A DNA stretch of 64,000 nt from contig JACVZY010000095.1 of NCBI GenBank assembly GCA_014654705.1, forward strand, positions 122,984-186,983. The letters are read 5' to 3'. The translations under genes were made by a program, and so were the position numbers. Positions 26,822-36,222 of this stretch are shown here, one piece after another; position 1 is the stretch's first letter; the number at the start of each line of letters is the position of its first letter. This DNA is from Ignavibacteria bacterium (GTDB lineage: Bacteria; Bacteroidota; Ignavibacteria; Kapaibacteriales; UBA4661). The notes under the pieces were generated by a model that had not been told where the DNA came from, ran no database searches, and saw nothing but the letters and a program-made list of their open reading frames with translations.

Positions 26822-28906
26822 ATGCCGCATCGTTCCACATTTCGGACTGCTTTGCAAAAAGCCGCTTTTTGTGTGATAATGCCTTTGCTCTTTGTAGGCA
26901 ACACATTCGTATCACACGCTCAGGACGCGGAAAATCTGACTATGCAAGACCTCGACAATTTGTCCTTCGACCAGTTGCTCGACCTTGACTTACTGCAAGT
27001 AGCATCACGTAAACCGCTTTCCAAGAAGGAAATACCGGGAACCGTTACGCTTATCAAGCGTGATGAAATCCTGCGCTCCGGCGCACGGGACATCATTGAC
27101 GCGCTGCGATTGGTGCCGGGTTTTGAGTTCGGTCAGGATGTCAACGGTGCTGTCGGTATGGGAACGCGCGGGCTGTGGGGATTCGAGGGGAAAATTCTTT
27201 TCTTGGTGGACGGAATGCAGATGAACGAAATTCTTTATGCCAATACTCCGCTTGGTAATAATTTTCCGCTTGATATTATTGAGCGCATTGAGATTATTCG
27301 CGGTCCCGGCTCATCCTTCTATGGCGGCTACGCCGAACTTGCCGTCGTGAACATCATCACTCGCAAAGGCGATGACATGAGAGCAATTATGGCAAGCGGT
27401 TATTTTGGTCAGATGCAAGGCGGCTTCGGTCGTGCGAACGGTACACTGGCGTTCGGCAAAAAATTTGGTGAGGTTTCCCTAAGTGCTTCTGCGTTCATAG
27501 GACAAGCAAATCGTAGCGACAGAACGATCCTAGGTGCTGATAGTTCACAAGTCCCAATGCTCGGTAATCAAACCTTGCAGCCGCTCAATCTTAATCTTGG
27601 GGTGCAGTGGCAAGGCTTGAAAGCGCGTGTGTTCTATGACCGTTACTATTCTACTTCATGGCTCGCCTACGGACCAACCGTAACCGACAAACCGATTCCG
27701 AATAACTTTACTTCCTTTGGTGCCGACGTACAATATGACATTAAACTTACTGAAAAACTCACACTCACGCCGCGTATTAGTTATCTTCGTCAAACGCCAT
27801 GGCAGGCAAACGCTCTATCGTTGCTGGATTCTAACAATTCAGCCTTTGGCTCCTTTTTTGACAAAACAGCGACACGTACTCTTGGCAGCCTTACGCTTGC
27901 GGGCGATATTTTCCCCAGTCTTTTTGTAACTGTTGGCTTGGAAACATTTTTTGATTATGCTGTTGCCAGCAGCCTTTCGCCTCAATCTTCACTTTTCAAT
28001 CGCCAGTTCGATGCTGCCGGAAATATCTTGAGTGCAAGCAATACGGCCAATTACACCAACATCGGTGGCTATGTGCAGGGCTTGTGGACCAATGATATTG
28101 TGAACGTCAACGCCGGTATTCGTGTTGACAAGTACGGCACAGTGCCAGTTGCGGCTGTACCGTGGGTGGGACTGACCAAAGTGATTGGTGATTTTAACGC
28201 AAAATTGCTGTTCGGTCAAAACTTCCGCGCTCCCACCATTGAGAATATTCGCATCAATGCTGCAGTCAGACCGGAAATCACCACTGCACTTGAGCTTCAA
28301 CTTGGCTATCAAATCAGCTACAATATGCTGCTCTCGGCAAACCTTTTTACGGTTTCGATTGCCAATCCGATTGTGTTTACGACCATAAACGATCAGGAAA
28401 GCTACTTTAACTACCCCATCACAGGCTCGAATGGCTTTGAGTTGGAGTATTCTGTCAAAGATTTTTGGGGATTTCTGAACCTCAATTATTCCTTTTACGT
28501 GGCGAGTAACAACCAAGTGCCGGAGTACACCGTTACGGGCAGAAACGATATACTGCTCGGCTTTGCGCAGCACAAAGCAACTCTCAATTCCAGTTTCCGT
28601 CTTTTCGACGACAATATTTCTATTAACCCTTCGGCAACCGTTCTCAGTGAACGCTTCGGCTTCGCAGGCACCGACGCAAGTGGTAATGCCGTTTTTCAGC
28701 GCATTGCTCCGATATTTCTTGTGAATGTTTTTTTTCAATGGCGTAATATTGCCACAATTCAGGGGCTTGATGTTGGCATAGGAGCGTACGATATTTTGGG
28801 TGCAAACTACACCTTTATCCAACCGTACACGGCGGGGACTCAGCCACTACCGGGACCATCACGGGAATTTGTTCTTCGCGCTTCCTATACATTTGCTTGG
28901 AATTAA
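26822..28906 (+). CDS. TonB-dependent receptor-like outer-membrane protein
   Basis: A 694-residue protein. Signal peptide about 1-34. A linker, NLSFDQLLDLDLLQVASRKP, leads into the plug domain (about 60-180; IPGTVTLIKRDEILRSGARD, LFLVDGMQMNE, IIERIEIIRGPGSSFYGGY). A beta-barrel follows to a terminal strand, REFVLRASYTFAWN. There is no carboxypeptidase-like N-terminal domain and no FecR-binding domain. Receptors with this linker often sit beside YfiR-like genes and signalling proteins. The ligand is unknown. It leads a run with the YfiR-like gene (21 bases on) and the CHASE8 chemoreceptor, suggesting it feeds or senses a signal for them (inference). Confidence 0.88.
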   Translation: MPHRSTFRTALQKAAFCVIMPLLFVGNTFVSHAQDAENLTMQDLDNLSFDQLLDLDLLQVASRKPLSKKEIPGTVTLIKRDEILRSGARDIIDALRLVPGFEFGQDVNGAVGMGTRGLWGFEGKILFLVDGMQMNEILYANTPLGNNFPLDIIERIEIIRGPGSSFYGGYAELAVVNIITRKGDDMRAIMASGYFGQMQGGFGRANGTLAFGKKFGEVSLSASAFIGQANRSDRTILGADSSQVPMLGNQTLQPLNLNLGVQWQGLKARVFYDRYYSTSWLAYGPTVTDKPIPNNFTSFGADVQYDIKLTEKLTLTPRISYLRQTPWQANALSLLDSNNSAFGSFFDKTATRTLGSLTLAGDIFPSLFVTVGLETFFDYAVASSLSPQSSLFNRQFDAAGNILSASNTANYTNIGGYVQGLWTNDIVNVNAGIRVDKYGTVPVAAVPWVGLTKVIGDFNAKLLFGQNFRAPTIENIRINAAVRPEITTALELQLGYQISYNMLLSANLFTVSIANPIVFTTINDQESYFNYPITGSNGFELEYSVKDFWGFLNLNYSFYVASNNQVPEYTVTGRNDILLGFAQHKATLNSSFRLFDDNISINPSATVLSERFGFAGTDASGNAVFQRIAPIFLVNVFFQWRNIATIQGLDVGIGAYDILGANYTFIQPYTAGTQPLPGPSREFVLRASYTFAWN

Positions 28907-28927
28907 GACATTTTGAAAGGAAACATC

Positions 28928-29491
28928 ATGCTATCTCACCACAGAATTACAAAGCGTCTTCATATATCGTCCGTAGCACGAGTATTCGTGTTTCTGCTTT
29001 TCTTTTTCGGCGCTGTCATTGGGTATATTGCACCGATGTACGCGCAGGATATGCCGATTTCAGTGCGCGTTCACGTCGCGTTGCTCAAAAAAGTGTTCTC
29101 ATTCAATCGTAATCTTCAAAGCAAACCTACACCCAAAGTCGTTATTGTCTTTACCGATGCTTCCGCAGGCGTGAAAGACGATGCGATGAAAGCATTTGGC
29201 GAAATTGGTATTCCCACGACCGCCCTCAAACTGGAACAGGCATTAAAATCACTTGGCGAAGCAGATGTGGTCTATGTTGCCCCGGGAGCCGCCGCGATTC
29301 AGAAGGTCTGCGACGAGCGCGGTATTTTCACTATCACCGGTATTCCGTCCTTGGTAGAAACCGGTAAAGTTGCCATTGGTATCGGCGCAGAAGGCGGTAA
29401 GCCAAAGGTATATGTCAATGTGTCGGTAGCAAAAGCGCAAAAGCAGGAGATTTCGTCCGAACTTTTGCGTGTCTCACGGGTATTTCAATAG
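28928..29491 (+). CDS. YfiR-like (DUF4154) periplasmic regulator
   Basis: A 187-residue exported protein. Signal peptide about 1-38 ending near MYAQD. The mature domain carries the YfiR pattern: VALLKKVFSFNRNL at the start, VVIVFTDASAGVKD, then VYVAPGAA, ITGIPSLVETGKVAIGIGAE, and KPKVYVNVSVAKAQ followed by SSELLRVSRVF at the end. In Pseudomonas, YfiR binds and represses the periplasmic CHASE8 domain of the diguanylate cyclase YfiN. Here the adjacent CHASE8 protein is a chemoreceptor. The usual disulphide Cys residues are mostly absent (one Cys in KVCDERG). The ATG at 28928 has a GAAAGGA Shine-Dalgarno 8 bases upstream and beats the TTG at 28913. Confidence 0.85.
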   Translation: MLSHHRITKRLHISSVARVFVFLLFFFGAVIGYIAPMYAQDMPISVRVHVALLKKVFSFNRNLQSKPTPKVVIVFTDASAGVKDDAMKAFGEIGIPTTALKLEQALKSLGEADVVYVAPGAAAIQKVCDERGIFTITGIPSLVETGKVAIGIGAEGGKPKVYVNVSVAKAQKQEISSELLRVSRVFQ

Positions 29492-29573
29492 TCTTTAGAG
29501 CGCGGTATTGAAACCGGGGAACAGATTCCATACCCCTCAGCACGTTCAGCATTCTTATTTATTCTTCAGCGCT

Positions 29574-31418
29574 ATGTTTACCACATTCAGTATTACCCGA
29601 AAATTTGTTAGCCTTGTTGTCGTGCTGCTTCTGGCTGTCTCGGTGTTTATCGCAATCTTTGTACCGGCACGTCAGGAACAGCAAATGCTCGGTTCTATGA
29701 GTGAAAAAGCGCAAATCGTTGCCACCGTTATAGCGTCCAACATTGCGCCGGCACTGGTCTTTGAGGATGCCACTACCATCAAGGCGAGCTTAGAGACACT
29801 CAAAAGTCTGCCGGACGCTCAATTCGGTTTGGTATTTAATGCACAAAAAGGCAGTGTAGCCGAGTATGGAACGCAGGCAGCAGTGCAATACAAATCGCAA
29901 ATTGATGGTGAACTAGGCAAAGCAGCACCACAGGTACTGGACGCGCCGGGAATGCTTATTGCCGTTGTGCCGATTGTCTCAAATGGTGCATCGCAGGGGA
30001 CACTGGTCGTAGGATTTAGCACTGAGACGCTGGAAATGAATATTCGCCAAAGCCGTTGGGTGATGATAGGTATTGGAATGGCAATTTTGCTTGTGGGCAG
30101 TATGATTTTTGGTTTTCTTACCTTACAGATTGTCAAGCCACTTCGCGCCCTAGCGCGGGCTGCACGGGAAGTATCGGATGGCAATATCAATGTCGAAGTT
30201 CGGGCTTCCACGACCGATGAAATCGGCGTTTTAGCAGGTGCTTTCAACATTATGATTGCCAATATTCGTTCTTCGATGAGCGAAATTCAACAAAGTGCTG
30301 ATGCCGCACAACGCGCTGCACAGGAGGCGCACGAAGCCAGACACGCCTCGGAGGAGCAACAAGCATATCTTTCCGGCAATGTGCAAAGTATCTTGCTCGT
30401 GATGCAAAATTTTGCCCAAGGCGATCTGACGGCACATCTTGCTGTCAAAAATAATGACGCAATCGGTATGATTTCACGCGGTTTCAACGAGGCGGTTGCG
30501 AAGATTCGTAATCTCGTTGTGCAAGTGATTGAAGCCGTCCATGAGACCGCCAACGCAAGCAGTCATATTGCGGAAGTCTCGCAAGCAATGGCAGAAGATA
30601 TTCGCCATCAAGCCCGTCAAACGCTTGCCATTGCAGACTTGATTGAGCGCATGGACACTATTACCGGGCACAATGCCGACGAAGCTGCTCGCGCTGCTCG
30701 CGAGTCTGCCGAAGCCAGCACAGACGCTCAGAATGGGGGCGTCGTCGTTACCTCGACCATTCAGGGCATTACTACCATTGCGGGTGTGGTGGCAAAATCT
30801 GCTTCCACGATTGAAGCGCTTGGTAAGTCCAGCGAGCAAATTGGTGAAATTGTGCAGGTAATTGAAGAAATTGCTGACCAGACAAATCTTCTTGCTCTTA
30901 ATGCCGCTATTGAAGCGGCACGCGCAGGCGAGCAAGGACGCGGCTTTGCGGTCGTCGCCGATGAAGTCCGCAAGCTCGCCGAGCGCACACAAAAAGCCAC
31001 AAAAGAAATCGGCACGACGATTCGTGTCATCCAAAGCGACACCACCGAAGCCGTTCGCGCCATGCACGAAGGGACACGCGAAATGGAGCGCGGTAAGACC
31101 TCAGCCGCTCAAGCTGCCGAAGCGTTGGAGCGCATTATCAATCGCACTAGCAATGTCGCGGAAATTATCTCGTCAATGGCAGATTCCAGCAAAGAGCAGA
31201 CCGCAACAAGCGGTAACATCGTCAAAAATGTTGAAAATATCAGCGCCGTTACTGAAGCAGCTACGTCTTCGACAGGTGAGATAGAGCGCACCGTGCAGAC
31301 ACTTCAAGGATTGACCGATAATTTGCTCAATCTTGTAACGCGCTTCCAAACAGAGACGGACACTATGCCGCAGCGCAAGGCATTACCCACGTCGTCATCG
31401 TCGGCTCTAACTCGCTGA
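29574..31418 (+). CDS. CHASE8-HAMP methyl-accepting chemotaxis protein
   Basis: A 614-residue receptor. TM1 about 11-30; CHASE8 periplasmic domain about 35-165 ([20 protein letters not shown], then LFNAQKG-like strand); TM2 about 180-203. HAMP follows ([20 protein letters not shown]), then a second HAMP-like segment near 285-330 ([20 protein letters not shown]). The methyl-accepting domain has the tip [20 protein letters not shown] and [20 protein letters not shown]. There is no GGDEF or kinase domain. It is third in line after the receptor and YfiR-like genes. A likely circuit is YfiR-like protein acting on the CHASE8 domain to change CheA signalling (inference). The ATG at 29574 is chosen over an upstream in-frame start, giving a normal short N-terminus. 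Confidence 0.92.
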   Translation: MFTTFSITRKFVSLVVVLLLAVSVFIAIFVPARQEQQMLGSMSEKAQIVATVIASNIAPALVFEDATTIKASLETLKSLPDAQFGLVFNAQKGSVAEYGTQAAVQYKSQIDGELGKAAPQVLDAPGMLIAVVPIVSNGASQGTLVVGFSTETLEMNIRQSRWVMIGIGMAILLVGSMIFGFLTLQIVKPLRALARAAREVSDGNINVEVRASTTDEIGVLAGAFNIMIANIRSSMSEIQQSADAAQRAAQEAHEARHASEEQQAYLSGNVQSILLVMQNFAQGDLTAHLAVKNNDAIGMISRGFNEAVAKIRNLVVQVIEAVHETANASSHIAEVSQAMAEDIRHQARQTLAIADLIERMDTITGHNADEAARAARESAEASTDAQNGGVVVTSTIQGITTIAGVVAKSASTIEALGKSSEQIGEIVQVIEEIADQTNLLALNAAIEAARAGEQGRGFAVVADEVRKLAERTQKATKEIGTTIRVIQSDTTEAVRAMHEGTREMERGKTSAAQAAEALERIINRTSNVAEIISSMADSSKEQTATSGNIVKNVENISAVTEAATSSTGEIERTVQTLQGLTDNLLNLVTRFQTETDTMPQRKALPTSSSSALTR

Positions 31419-31472
31419 TAGCTCTTGTAATCAAATACTTTTCATACTTCCCATTACAAACCGCAACTCCGC

Positions 31473-32135
31473 ATGGATGCAATAGAATTTTGGACAGTCT
31501 GCTCGGCAAACGGCATCGTTCTTGACCGCCGCCAAATGGACAATATTAACCGTTTTCATGACGAATTGGTGACATGGAATGAACGAATCAACATGATTTC
31601 GCGGACGGATGTTGAGAATATCTATGAACGCCACATTTTGCACTCGCTTTCGATATTGAAATATGCCACCATTGCCCCGAAAGCACGCTGCATGGACGTT
31701 GGGACGGGAGGCGGCTTTCCGGGCATTCCGCTTAAAATCGCCTTGCCGGAGATTCGTATGCTCCTTGTGGATTCCATTGCCAAAAAGTCGAAAACGGCGG
31801 GAATGTTCGGGCAGCACACAGGCTTGCGGGATATTGCCGCAAAGACGATTCGCGCAGAGGCACTTGCCGACAGCGCGGAGTTTCGCGGCGTATTTGATGT
31901 GATCACCGCCCGAGCCGTAGCACCGCTTGTGCAGCTTATCTCGTGGGTGAAGCCGCTTCTGAAACCCGATGCTCAGATGCTCTTTCTGAAAGGTGGCGAT
32001 TTGGAAGCTGAGATTGCAGAATCGGTCAAAAAATTCCCTTCGCTCACGGTCGAAGAACATCAGATTGACCTCACGGGCGCACCGTGGTTCAAAAAACAGG
32101 ATAAAAAATTGCTAATCTGCCGCTTCAAGACATAG
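31473..32135 (+). CDS. rsmG: 16S rRNA (guanine-527-N7)-methyltransferase RsmG
   Basis: A 220-residue SAM-dependent methyltransferase (formerly GidB) that modifies G527 of 16S rRNA. The N-terminal helix region has VTWNERINMISRTDVENIYE with RHILHSLS. SAM motif I is MDVGTGGGFPGIPL (about 74-87), followed by LLVDSIAKKSKTA and the family motif DVITARAVAPL. Length is normal for the family. It starts 54 bases after the chemoreceptor stop and may be read through from it. The short C-terminus ends KKLLICRFKT. Confidence 0.95.
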   Translation: MDAIEFWTVCSANGIVLDRRQMDNINRFHDELVTWNERINMISRTDVENIYERHILHSLSILKYATIAPKARCMDVGTGGGFPGIPLKIALPEIRMLLVDSIAKKSKTAGMFGQHTGLRDIAAKTIRAEALADSAEFRGVFDVITARAVAPLVQLISWVKPLLKPDAQMLFLKGGDLEAEIAESVKKFPSLTVEEHQIDLTGAPWFKKQDKKLLICRFKT

Positions 32136-32235
32136 GTGAGAAGGCAATTGCTTCAGTTTGTATCGTGTTAAGTTTTTACTCGTCACTTACTTTTCGTTCT
32201 TCGTTGGCTGCAATTTTTTTTGCATATTTGCAAGA

Positions 32236-32260
32236 ATGTATTTCTGTTGACGTGTCAACT
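32236..32260. promoter_or_regulatory. Operator-like element, copy 1 (ATGTAT-N4-GTTGACRTRTCAACT)
   Basis: The element contains the inverted repeat GTTGAC-GT-GTCAAC at 32246-32259, 77 bases before the acyl-CoA dehydrogenase start. A second copy, identical at 20 of 25 positions, precedes the MauE/DoxX gene at 39709-39733. The size and symmetry fit a dimeric winged-helix regulator such as a MarR-type protein, which is inference. Confidence 0.5.
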
Positions 32261-32336
32261 GTTGTGTGATAGACATTTCTTTCCCAAACAACGATAATTA
32301 TTTCTCTTTCATTATCTTAGCTTTACCACTACACTT

Positions 32337-33488
32337 ATGACTACGCTGCAATTTACCGAAACGCACGAGATGATTCGCCGCACTGCCCGCGAATTTGCTC
32401 AAGATGTTATCGCACCTTCTGCCGTTGACCGCGACTTGACGGGAGAATTTCCACACGAGATTATTCGCCAACTTGGTGAATTAGGCTTTATGGGCATGAT
32501 GGTTTCGCCTGACTGGGGCGGAAGTGGCTTGGACACCGTTAGCTACGCAATTGCAATGGAAGAAATTTGCAAGGTAGATGCCAGTGTCGGCGTGGTGATG
32601 TCGGTCAATAACTCGCTTGTCTGCTGGGCTTTGGAAAAGTACGGAACGGATGAGCAAAAAGAGCGCTTTTTGCGTCCTTTGGCAAGCGGTCAGAAAATTG
32701 GCGCTTTTTGCCTCAGCGAACCGGGCGCAGGCTCGGATGCGACACAGCAAGCCACCTTTGCCGTACAGCAAAATGGTAGCTGGGTTATCAATGGAGCGAA
32801 AAACTGGATTACCAACGGCACAACCGCAAGCATTTACCTCGTTCTGGCGCAAACCGACCGAGAAAAACGCCATAAAGGAATCACCTGCTTTATCGTCGAA
32901 GAAGATATGCCCGGCTTTGAAAAGGGCAAAAAAGAGGATAAAATGGGCATTCGCTCCAGCGATACGTGCTCACTCAGTTTCACCAATGTCAAAGTTTCCC
33001 ACGCGACCAATGTACTCGGCGAAGTTGGTCGGGGCTTCAATATTGCAATGGAGATTTTGAACGGCGGGCGCATTGGTATTGCAGCCCAAGCGCTTGGTAT
33101 TGCGCAGGGCGCGTTTGAAGCGGCTGTGAAATACTCCAAAGAACGCAAAGCATTCGACCGTCCCATCGCAGACTTGCAGGCAATCCAGTTTAAGATTGCC
33201 GAAATGTCCGTGAAAATCGAGGCGGCACGATTGCTCATTCTCAAAGCTGCAACGATGAAAGACAACCACGAAAATATCATCAAGGCTGCTGCACACGCGA
33301 AACTTTTCGCTTCCAAAATTGCCGTAGAAGTGGCTCTGGAAGCTATTCAGGTGCATGGTGGTTATGGCTACGTGCGTGAGTACCTTGTGGAGCGTTTCTT
33401 GCGGGATGCGAAAATTACCGAGATTTATGAGGGAACAAGCGAAGTACAGCACATCGTCATTGCCCGCGAAGTGCTGAAAGAAGCATAA
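32337..33488 (+). CDS. Acyl-CoA dehydrogenase (short-chain/butyryl type)
   Basis: A 383-residue FAD flavoenzyme that oxidises acyl-CoA to the trans-2-enoyl-CoA. The N-terminal helical domain has FAQDVIAPSAVDRD. The beta domain has GAFCLSEPGAGSDA and WVINGAKNWITNG, which contact FAD. The C-terminal domain has ILNGGRIGIAAQALGIAQGA and QVHGGYGYVREYLVERFLRD. The catalytic base is the Glu in ITEIYEGTSEVQ, in the position used by short- and medium-chain enzymes. Length matches butyryl-CoA dehydrogenase. Electron acceptor genes (etfAB) are not in the window. The upstream palindrome suggests dedicated control, and a terminator follows. Confidence 0.95.
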   Translation: MTTLQFTETHEMIRRTAREFAQDVIAPSAVDRDLTGEFPHEIIRQLGELGFMGMMVSPDWGGSGLDTVSYAIAMEEICKVDASVGVVMSVNNSLVCWALEKYGTDEQKERFLRPLASGQKIGAFCLSEPGAGSDATQQATFAVQQNGSWVINGAKNWITNGTTASIYLVLAQTDREKRHKGITCFIVEEDMPGFEKGKKEDKMGIRSSDTCSLSFTNVKVSHATNVLGEVGRGFNIAMEILNGGRIGIAAQALGIAQGAFEAAVKYSKERKAFDRPIADLQAIQFKIAEMSVKIEAARLLILKAATMKDNHENIIKAAAHAKLFASKIAVEVALEAIQVHGGYGYVREYLVERFLRDAKITEIYEGTSEVQHIVIAREVLKEA

Positions 33489-33555
33489 GCGCCTTAAAAG
33501 CATAAGTGCGTTGAAAGTATAAACAGCGGCGCACAAAATATCTGCTTGCTTAAAC

Positions 33556-33622
33556 AAAACTCATTCTTATTTTCGTACAGAAGCCGCATTGGTGCTGTTC
33601 TTGGTAAGAATGAGTTTTTTTA
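33556..33622 (+). terminator. Terminator-like hairpin after acyl-CoA dehydrogenase
   Basis: AAAACTCATTCTTA (33556-33569) is perfectly complementary to TAAGAATGAGTTTT (33605-33618), around a 35-base loop, and runs into a T tract. The loop is long for a classical terminator, so a regulatory role before the hydrolase gene (start 33641) is possible. Confidence 0.55.
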
Positions 33623-33640
33623 TCCCCTATTTCCGCTTTT

Positions 33641-34543
33641 ATGTTTTCCTCCGTACAGACTGAGTTTGTTTGTTTTCCAAGCGGCACACCTTATAGCGAT
33701 GTTAGTGCTGATGCGCGTTGCAGCTTGAATCATACTGCTTCGGTACCTGTGCTTCTTATTCTTCACGGCTTCAAAGCATTTGCCCGATGGGGCTTTTTTC
33801 CGTACTTTGGAGAATACTTTGCGGATAAGGGCTTTCTCACGCTCACGGTGAATTTTTCGCTCAATGGCACGCCACACCGAATAAACGCTGACAGCGAGGA
33901 ATGTTCCGAACCGGAAAACTTTGCTCGCAACACAATTTCGCAGGAAGTCCGTGATGCGGAAACAATGGTGAGGGCAGTCGTCGAGGGAAAATTTGATGCG
34001 CAAGCGCCAATCTTTGCCGAACAACTCCGCACACGTTGGAATGGAGACATCTTCCTGCTGGCACACTCGCGTGGTGGCGCAAGCGCATGGGTATTAGGCG
34101 AGAGGTTCAAAGAAGTGAAAAAGATTGCGGCGCTTGGCACGATTGCACGTCTCGACCGCTTTACCGATCGTGCAAAACAGGAATGGCGCAAAAACGGATT
34201 TTTCGCTGTACAAAATGCACGGACGGGTCAAGAACTCAGGATTGATGCAGGATATTTGGACGATATTGCTGAAAATGCCTCACGCCTTGAGCCATTGCAA
34301 ACGATTAAGCGATTAAGGCAAGCGCTACTTCTCGTTCATGGTGACCAAGATTTGACCGTACCCATTGCTGAAGCCGAAACGCTTTACGCTGCAGCCCAAA
34401 AAGCCAAGTGCAACGTGCACTGGGAAACAATCCCCCAAACAGCGCATACTTTCGGCATTTCGCACCCCATGACTGCCGAACAAGCCGCGAAACCGGCTTT
34501 TGTTCAAACCCTTTCTCTTTTGGAGAAGTTTTTCTATGAGTAA
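33641..34543 (+). CDS. Alpha/beta hydrolase
   Basis: A 300-residue soluble hydrolase. Oxyanion-hole loop VPVLLILHGFKAFARWG; nucleophile elbow LLAHSRGGASAW (Ser in A-H-S-R-G, where Ala replaces the usual first Gly); catalytic Asp in LLVHGDQDLTVP; catalytic His in PQTAHTFG. There is no signal peptide. It resembles dienelactone hydrolase-like and acyl-peptidase-like esterases, but the substrate is unknown. Its stop overlaps the start of the next gene by 8 bases (ATGAGTAA), so the two are translationally coupled. The start at 33641 lies only 19 bases after the upstream hairpin. Confidence 0.85.
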   Translation: MFSSVQTEFVCFPSGTPYSDVSADARCSLNHTASVPVLLILHGFKAFARWGFFPYFGEYFADKGFLTLTVNFSLNGTPHRINADSEECSEPENFARNTISQEVRDAETMVRAVVEGKFDAQAPIFAEQLRTRWNGDIFLLAHSRGGASAWVLGERFKEVKKIAALGTIARLDRFTDRAKQEWRKNGFFAVQNARTGQELRIDAGYLDDIAENASRLEPLQTIKRLRQALLLVHGDQDLTVPIAEAETLYAAAQKAKCNVHWETIPQTAHTFGISHPMTAEQAAKPAFVQTLSLLEKFFYE

Positions 34544-34961
34544 TCGTTTTCTCAATGGTCTGTTGTCTTTGTGTCTCGCTCTTGTCGTAGCGGGTTGTGA
34601 GCTTATTGTGCTCAAAGAGACCACACCACAAAAGCTCATCATTCCTAACGACCAGAATAGCCCGCAGGGCGTGGTCTATGTGTTCAAAGCAGAAATTGAC
34701 AGCGCGAATGTGCAAGGTGCAATGAAGGTGATGGCAAGCGACGACGAGCGCCCGCTTCTGGCAATCGAAAAACTGGATTTGCAGGACGAAATAGCGCGGC
34801 TGGGGCGCATGATGACCAAAAAAGCACTGACCCGTATGCAGATAGACACGCTCTCGCCTGTGCGTCAGCGTCTCAAGGCAGAGTTTGGCTATCTCAAAGA
34901 ATTTACATTCGTGACCGTACGAATTGATAGCTTGTGGTATATTTCTAAAGTGGTCGAGTAG
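34536..34961 (+). CDS. Small lipoprotein coupled to the hydrolase
   Basis: A 141-residue protein with a lipoprotein signal (MSNRFLNGLLSLCLALVVAG then Cys at residue 21). The mature part is small and charged, with a predicted helix (MMTKKALTRMQIDTLSPVRQ) and a closing strand, FTFVTVRIDSLWYISKVVE. No family is recognised. The ATG at 34536 overlaps the hydrolase stop; the in-frame start further upstream at 34500 would place extra residues before the signal. Coupling to the hydrolase suggests a shared envelope role, which is inference. Confidence 0.7.
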   Translation: MSNRFLNGLLSLCLALVVAGCELIVLKETTPQKLIIPNDQNSPQGVVYVFKAEIDSANVQGAMKVMASDDERPLLAIEKLDLQDEIARLGRMMTKKALTRMQIDTLSPVRQRLKAEFGYLKEFTFVTVRIDSLWYISKVVE

Positions 34962-34995
34962 CCTTCAAAACGCTTCTTTCTGCTATTTCACCGCG

Positions 34996-36216
34996 TCACT
35001 CTGCTATTTCCTCGTGTTCTTCGTGCTGTTCCCAGACAGTGCCGGAGTGTTTTTCCAAAAGTGTAATGGCTTCCAGCGTGATAGCATCGCACACCGCATA
35101 GCCTGAAGGCGAGAGAACAAGGCGTTCGGGCGTGTTGAGGAGTAAATTGTCCTTTGTAAATTCCGCAATGAGCGGCGCAAGTGCTGCGTCAATATCAATC
35201 CCAAAATCCCGCATAAAATCTAGCTTACGGATGCCTCGTGCACGCAGTTCCAAAAAAGCCCGCTCGAACATTCGTTCTTTTTCTGTGAGTAGTTCGCTGT
35301 TCGTGACGGGAAGTTCGCCTCCGCGCACCGCATCCATGTACCGCTTCAAACTTCGTGCATTCCAATACCGCATAAAAACTTGCTCTCCCGTGCTATCGCC
35401 GGAAATGTAGCCGTGCGCCGACGGTCCCAAACTCACGTATTCATCGCCCTGCCAGTAGATGCAGTTATGGCGACACACTTTCCCACCTTTTGCAAAGTTA
35501 GAGACTTCATACTGCTCGTAGCCGTGCTGCGCCAGAAAATCAATACCCCAAGCGTACATTTCTGCGTCGCGCTCCTCGTCCTGCTGGCGGACTTCACCGC
35601 GCTGGAGCATCGCATTGAGCGGTGTTCCCGGCTCAAAGATGAGGCTGTACGCAGAAATATGGTCGGTTTCAAGGCTCACTGCCGTTTCGAGATTACGCTT
35701 CCAGTTCGCAAAGGATTGGTTGGGCAGGGCAAACATCAGGTCGAGATTGACATTCTCAAACCCCGCTTCACGACTGAGGCGAATGGCATCCATTGCTTCG
35801 TGCTTGGAATGAATACGGCTCAGAAACTGCAAATCTTCCTCAAAAAACGACTGTACGCCATAGCTGAGGCGGTTGATGCCCAAAGCGCGGTAGGCGTGCA
35901 AGGAAGCGGGCGTAATCGTTCCCGGATTACACTCCATTGTCCATTCTGCGCCGTCTGTGAAGGTGAAATGCTTGTGCAGGCGTGTCAGAATGTTATCCAG
36001 CTGCTTCGGCGAAAGCAACGACGGCGTACCGCCGCCAAAAAAGAGCGTATCGAAATGCCGCTTGGAAGCGGGCAAGAGCGCGGCGCGAAGGTCAATTTCC
36101 GCAATAAGCGTTTCGACAAATTCCCCGATGAGATTAGTCGTTTCGAGCGAGTAAAAATCACAGTAAATGCACTTTTTTTCGCAAAAGGGGATGTGGAGGT
36201 ATAAGCCTAGGGGCAT
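34996..36216 (-). CDS. hemW: HemW-like radical SAM protein (heme chaperone)
   Basis: A 406-residue radical SAM protein. The [4Fe-4S] motif CxxxCxxC is at C12, C16 and C19 (PFCEKKCIYCDFYS). The glycine motif LFFGGGTPSLLSP follows, then TMECNPGTI and the HemW-specific C-terminal region with EVSNFAKGGKVCRHNCIYWQ. HemW proteins were long annotated as oxygen-independent coproporphyrinogen oxidases but act as heme-binding chaperones for respiratory enzymes. The N-terminus lacks the longer HemN extension, which supports HemW. It starts 6 bases after the gatA stop, so it is the last gene of the recA-tat-gatA run. Confidence 0.92.
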   Translation of the reverse strand: MPLGLYLHIPFCEKKCIYCDFYSLETTNLIGEFVETLIAEIDLRAALLPASKRHFDTLFFGGGTPSLLSPKQLDNILTRLHKHFTFTDGAEWTMECNPGTITPASLHAYRALGINRLSYGVQSFFEEDLQFLSRIHSKHEAMDAIRLSREAGFENVNLDLMFALPNQSFANWKRNLETAVSLETDHISAYSLIFEPGTPLNAMLQRGEVRQQDEERDAEMYAWGIDFLAQHGYEQYEVSNFAKGGKVCRHNCIYWQGDEYVSLGPSAHGYISGDSTGEQVFMRYWNARSLKRYMDAVRGGELPVTNSELLTEKERMFERAFLELRARGIRKLDFMRDFGIDIDAALAPLIAEFTKDNLLLNTPERLVLSPSGYAVCDAITLEAITLLEKHSGTVWEQHEEHEEIAE

Positions 36217-36222
36217 GAAAAA

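Noticed and set aside
35380..36204. A 274-codon plus-strand ORF opposite hemW
   Set aside because: It is fully antisense to hemW, whose motifs are complete. No signal or domain is visible in the ORF.
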